64,000 nt of DNA from Mycoemilia scoparia (taxonomy: Eukaryota > Kickxellomycota > Kickxellomycetes > Kickxellales > Kickxellaceae): assembly GCA_027575805.1 (NCBI GenBank), contig JANBPU010000074.1:1-64000 (forward strand). Reading direction: 5' to 3'. Position 1 is the stretch's first letter; each line of letters opens with the position of its first letter. The notes below the pieces were generated by a model. The model saw nothing but the letters and a program-made list of their open reading frames with translations. It did no database searches and was not told where the DNA came from. Below are positions 61,701-64,000 of this stretch, one piece after another. Position numbers and translations under genes: made by a program.

Positions 61701-62280
61701 CACAGCCACTTCCACTACTAACAATAGTAATAGCAAAGGAAGTGTTGCAGATTCTGGAAACACTTCTAACAATGATGAGCCAACTCAAACCTCTACATCA
61801 TCTTCTTCACCAATAAATCCAATAACCGACCACCAACAACTATTGGATTCAAAGCTCTTGGACCAAAAGATCGAATCTCTTGGCAAAAACCTGGCCGCCG
61901 GTCAGCGCCAAATGGTTTCTCTGGTCAGAGCAATTATCAAAGAACACTCTAAAATCCTAATCATGGATGAAGCAACTTCTCATATGGACATGGGTCGTGA
62001 CGGCATGGTCCAAGATATTTTGGGAAGCCCTCAATTTGGCACCAAAACCATTATTACAATTGCACATCGTCTAAAGACTATTATTAATTATGATATGGTT
62101 GCTGTCATGGATAAAGGTAGTGTCATTGAGTATGGAAACCCGCTTGAATTGTTGGCTGACCAGAATTCGCACTTTTACGGGTTGTGTAAAAGTAGTAAAG
62201 ATTTTGATGAACTTTTGGCCAATCTTGAATCATCATCATCATCATCACCAGAGTCAAAGCCGTCATCGTCTTCACAATAG
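55705..62280 (+). CDS. ABCC-type (MRP-like) ABC transporter, very large, 3 exons
   Basis: Exons 55705-55751, 55859-56558 and 56686-62280 (introns 107 and 127 bp, both GT-AG) give 2113 residues starting MFEFISDFLYTYRYT. Order: N-terminal TMD0 interrupted by a Ser/Thr-rich insert (about 45-165), TMD1, NBD1, linker, TMD2 (from about 1358), NBD2. NBD1: Walker A GNNGSGKTT (about 947), signature LSGGQKQRV (about 1107), Walker B VLLIDDCLSAVD (about 1127) with Asp where the catalytic Glu would be, as in other ABCC NBD1s. NBD2: GRTGAGKST (about 1822), the altered signature LAAGQRQM (about 1984), ILIMDEATSHMD (about 2006). Low-complexity inserts split Walker A from the Q-loop in NBD1 and precede the signature in NBD2. 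Likely a vacuolar or plasma-membrane exporter of conjugates or lipids; substrate unknown. Usual length is about 1500. Confidence 0.93.
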
Positions 62281-63481
62281 TTTAGTTTATTATTTTTTCC
62301 TAGTGTATTTTTTTACTTAGAAATGTTTATATTAGTATTTATATTACAATTATTGAAAATATTACCATTGGTAATCAAAACATTATTTATTATTGAAAGT
62401 TTACGTATTCATGATGTATCAGTGAGTGAGATGGTGGAGACGACTGTCTTATTTGGACACTTGATTCGTATGCCATACACTTCCAACTATGGCTCTTTGA
62501 TAAAATCCTGAAAGACACACACGCTCTAGGAACTCTCCTAATACCATTAGAAATTATACGACTTTACTATATTATTGAATATGATTGGCTTTTTGAAGAA
62601 TTAGATTTTTGGAATTTTCCACAACAAGTAATATCAAAGCTAGAATTTGCAACAAATCATCTCTCCTACATTACCAAGCACATTTCTTTGCAACATCTGC
62701 TGGAGGAGCCAAAGCAAGCGGCTTACATCAAAAGCACTAAATGGTGTTATTATGTGTGTGTGCGCCACTTCATTACACATACATCCGCACACAAACACAA
62801 AATCAAATAAATATTAAATAAGCCAAAATAGAGTGCTATGATTACAATGATTTTCCATGGCCAATTTATTCTAAATCAATTCTCCCCATCAAAGGTATTC
62901 CCAAAAATAATTATATATATATATAAAACTACTGGCTCCAATAGTTTAGATAGCCAGCAAACATGCTACACGCTGCCTCTCTTGAAAAATATGTGTGTGC
63001 AAGGTCATCAAATTAATCACACATTAATGCAAAATATGTTTTAGAATATCAAAAATGTATATCTTATATTAACACGATTAAGCTGAATACACACCATTTA
63101 TTTTTGATTCAAACGCGGGTTCTTTGCTCGATAAAATGGCTTTTATAATCAAAAATCCATACTATAATAAGTTCTTTTTACGCCATCTCTATATCTATAT
63201 CAATACTCATTTATACACACAGACAAGGTCTTTTTAACTTATACCATTTACTCTTTCCACAAAAAGCAACTACTTTTACTTCTTCATTTCTTACTTCTAT
63301 TTGCAACTTGTTTTTACATTTTTGTTTTTAGTATAGTATAATCGGCCTCTAAAAAACTTCTCCCCTCTCTATATACCATTTAAAAGGAAAGAGAGATTGT
63401 ATTATACTCTGTATATATATATTATTTGTACGACATCCAAAATATTTCATTTAAACCAAAAGCAACAACAAAATTTTAGAA
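62281..63481. other. Intergenic region upstream of the right-edge gene
   Basis: About 1.2 kb. A long stop-free frame (62435-62809, plus) has no ATG and is discussed among the rejected items. A TATATATATATA run at 63413-63422 lies 60 bp before the next start codon, probably its core promoter. No MITE is seen here. Confidence 0.5.
63405..63430 (+). promoter_or_regulatory. Probable TATA promoter of the 63482 gene
   Basis: CTGTATATATATATTATTTG lies 55-75 bp before the ATG, followed by an A-rich leader (AAACCAAAAGCAACAACAAA), a context typical of fungal starts. Confidence 0.45.
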
Positions 63482-64000
63482 ATGCCTGACGATACCAACA
63501 GACCACCACAACCATCCAATAACAGCAGTATTGGTGGCAACAATAGCCGCAGGAATTCCCCAGAGTCTTATAAAGCTCCCCACATTAACTTGTCGTCTGA
63601 CAATCTTGTAGACCCCACCAATTACAACAGTAGTGGCCGTGTCAGTAGCAGTTCTAGCAGCAGCAGCAGTGGTAGTAGTAATAACTACGATTCAACATCC
63701 AGTCTCCTAGATGCGCATCGTCTTGCTTCTGTTGATGGATATGAGTTCAAGATGAACAGACTTGAACAGGCCGTTTACAGATCTAGAATGGAAAAACAAA
63801 AATCAAATCAAAGCAACACCACCAATAATAATTCCATTAGTTCATTTGGTAAAACCAAGTGTGAAGATTATTACGATGACCGTGAAAGCGTCAGCAGTAG
63901 TGACTCGTCATATATCTCCAACAGAAGCAACCACAATAACCTCCCCATGGAATCAAATGCTGCTAGAGATAATATTGGCGATAGAGATTTGTCTAATATG
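63482..64000 (+). CDS. N-terminal part of a Ser/Asn-rich protein, cut by the window edge
   Basis: An ATG at 63482 opens a frame that stays open to the last base (173 codons): MPDDTNRPPQPSNNSS, then Asn/Ser-rich disorder, a poly-Ser run (about 55-66), YEFKMNRLEQAVYRSRMEKQ (a short charged helix near 90-108) and further Asn/Ser-rich sequence. The A-rich leader and preceding TATA run support a real start. The function lies beyond the window; such N-termini are common in fungal kinases and regulators, so no call is made. Confidence 0.6.
   Translation, partial: MPDDTNRPPQPSNNSSIGGNNSRRNSPESYKAPHINLSSDNLVDPTNYNSSGRVSSSSSSSSSGSSNNYDSTSSLLDAHRLASVDGYEFKMNRLEQAVYRSRMEKQKSNQSNTTNNNSISSFGKTKCEDYYDDRESVSSSDSSYISNRSNHNNLPMESNAARDNIGDRDLSNM

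Noticed and set aside
62435..62809. A stop-free plus-strand stretch of about 120 codons, with protein-like words (LGTLLIPLEIIRLYYIIEY).
   Set aside because: There is no ATG, no clear acceptor and no recognised family. By my estimate about one or two such stretches are expected by chance in this much AT-rich DNA. A spliced transcript would overturn this.

Overview
The window is AT-rich nuclear DNA of a filamentous fungus, most likely an early-diverging lineage. I lean towards Zoopagomycota/Kickxellomycotina, as an inference from the protein families and not from any marker gene. The genes are eukaryotic: short GT-AG introns (about 80-320 bp), no operons, Ser/Asn/Gln/His-rich disordered tracts, and fungal or eukaryotic families (class I histone deacetylase, EFR3, Yip1/YIPF6, ABCC transporter, fungal MCT-like MFS carrier, double HMG-box protein, cAMP-receptor-like GPCRs). 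I found no rRNA, tRNA, CRISPR or bacterial features.

Layout: 1-2723 is a tandem duplication carrying two paralogous small membrane-protein genes. 2941-3233 is a tiny spliced single-span membrane protein. 5232-8111 is a double HMG-box regulator with almost 5 kb of gene-free DNA upstream. 13073-16360 is an AAA-ATPase-like/degenerate PD-(D/E)XK protein, divergent from an RPD3-type histone deacetylase (17066-19413). 19929-20700 is a small secreted protein. 23686-30849 holds three tandem 7TM receptor paralogues on the minus strand. 31621-35913 is EFR3. 37236-38726 and 48923-51271 are two PAS-like proteins. 41131-42462 is an AT-hook protein. 44952-46658 is an MFS transporter. 47073-47267 (tiny membrane protein) and 47371-48398 (single-HKD phospholipase D) are divergent. 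53499-54281 is a Yip1-domain protein. 55705-62280 is a very large ABCC transporter. A gene running off the right edge starts at 63482.

Intron reconstruction changes several gene models. Upstream coding exons were found for the deacetylase, the AAA-ATPase-like gene, the second PAS gene (an exon with only 9 coding bases) and the ABC transporter. A downstream exon was found for the secreted protein. The phospholipase uses a GC-AG intron.

The gaps between genes are full of short non-coding inverted-repeat elements. I resolve three families (A, B, C), about 24 copies in all. Most have ends of the form TGG...CCA and are flanked by TA, or in some copies by AA on both sides. They often abut or nest in one another, sharing one flanking dinucleotide. 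One lies inside an intron. Two diverged solo-LTR-like elements in opposite orientation complete the mobile DNA. The most interesting items are the GPCR array with its conserved 3' flanks, and the MITE system with its WA target duplications and end-to-end insertion.
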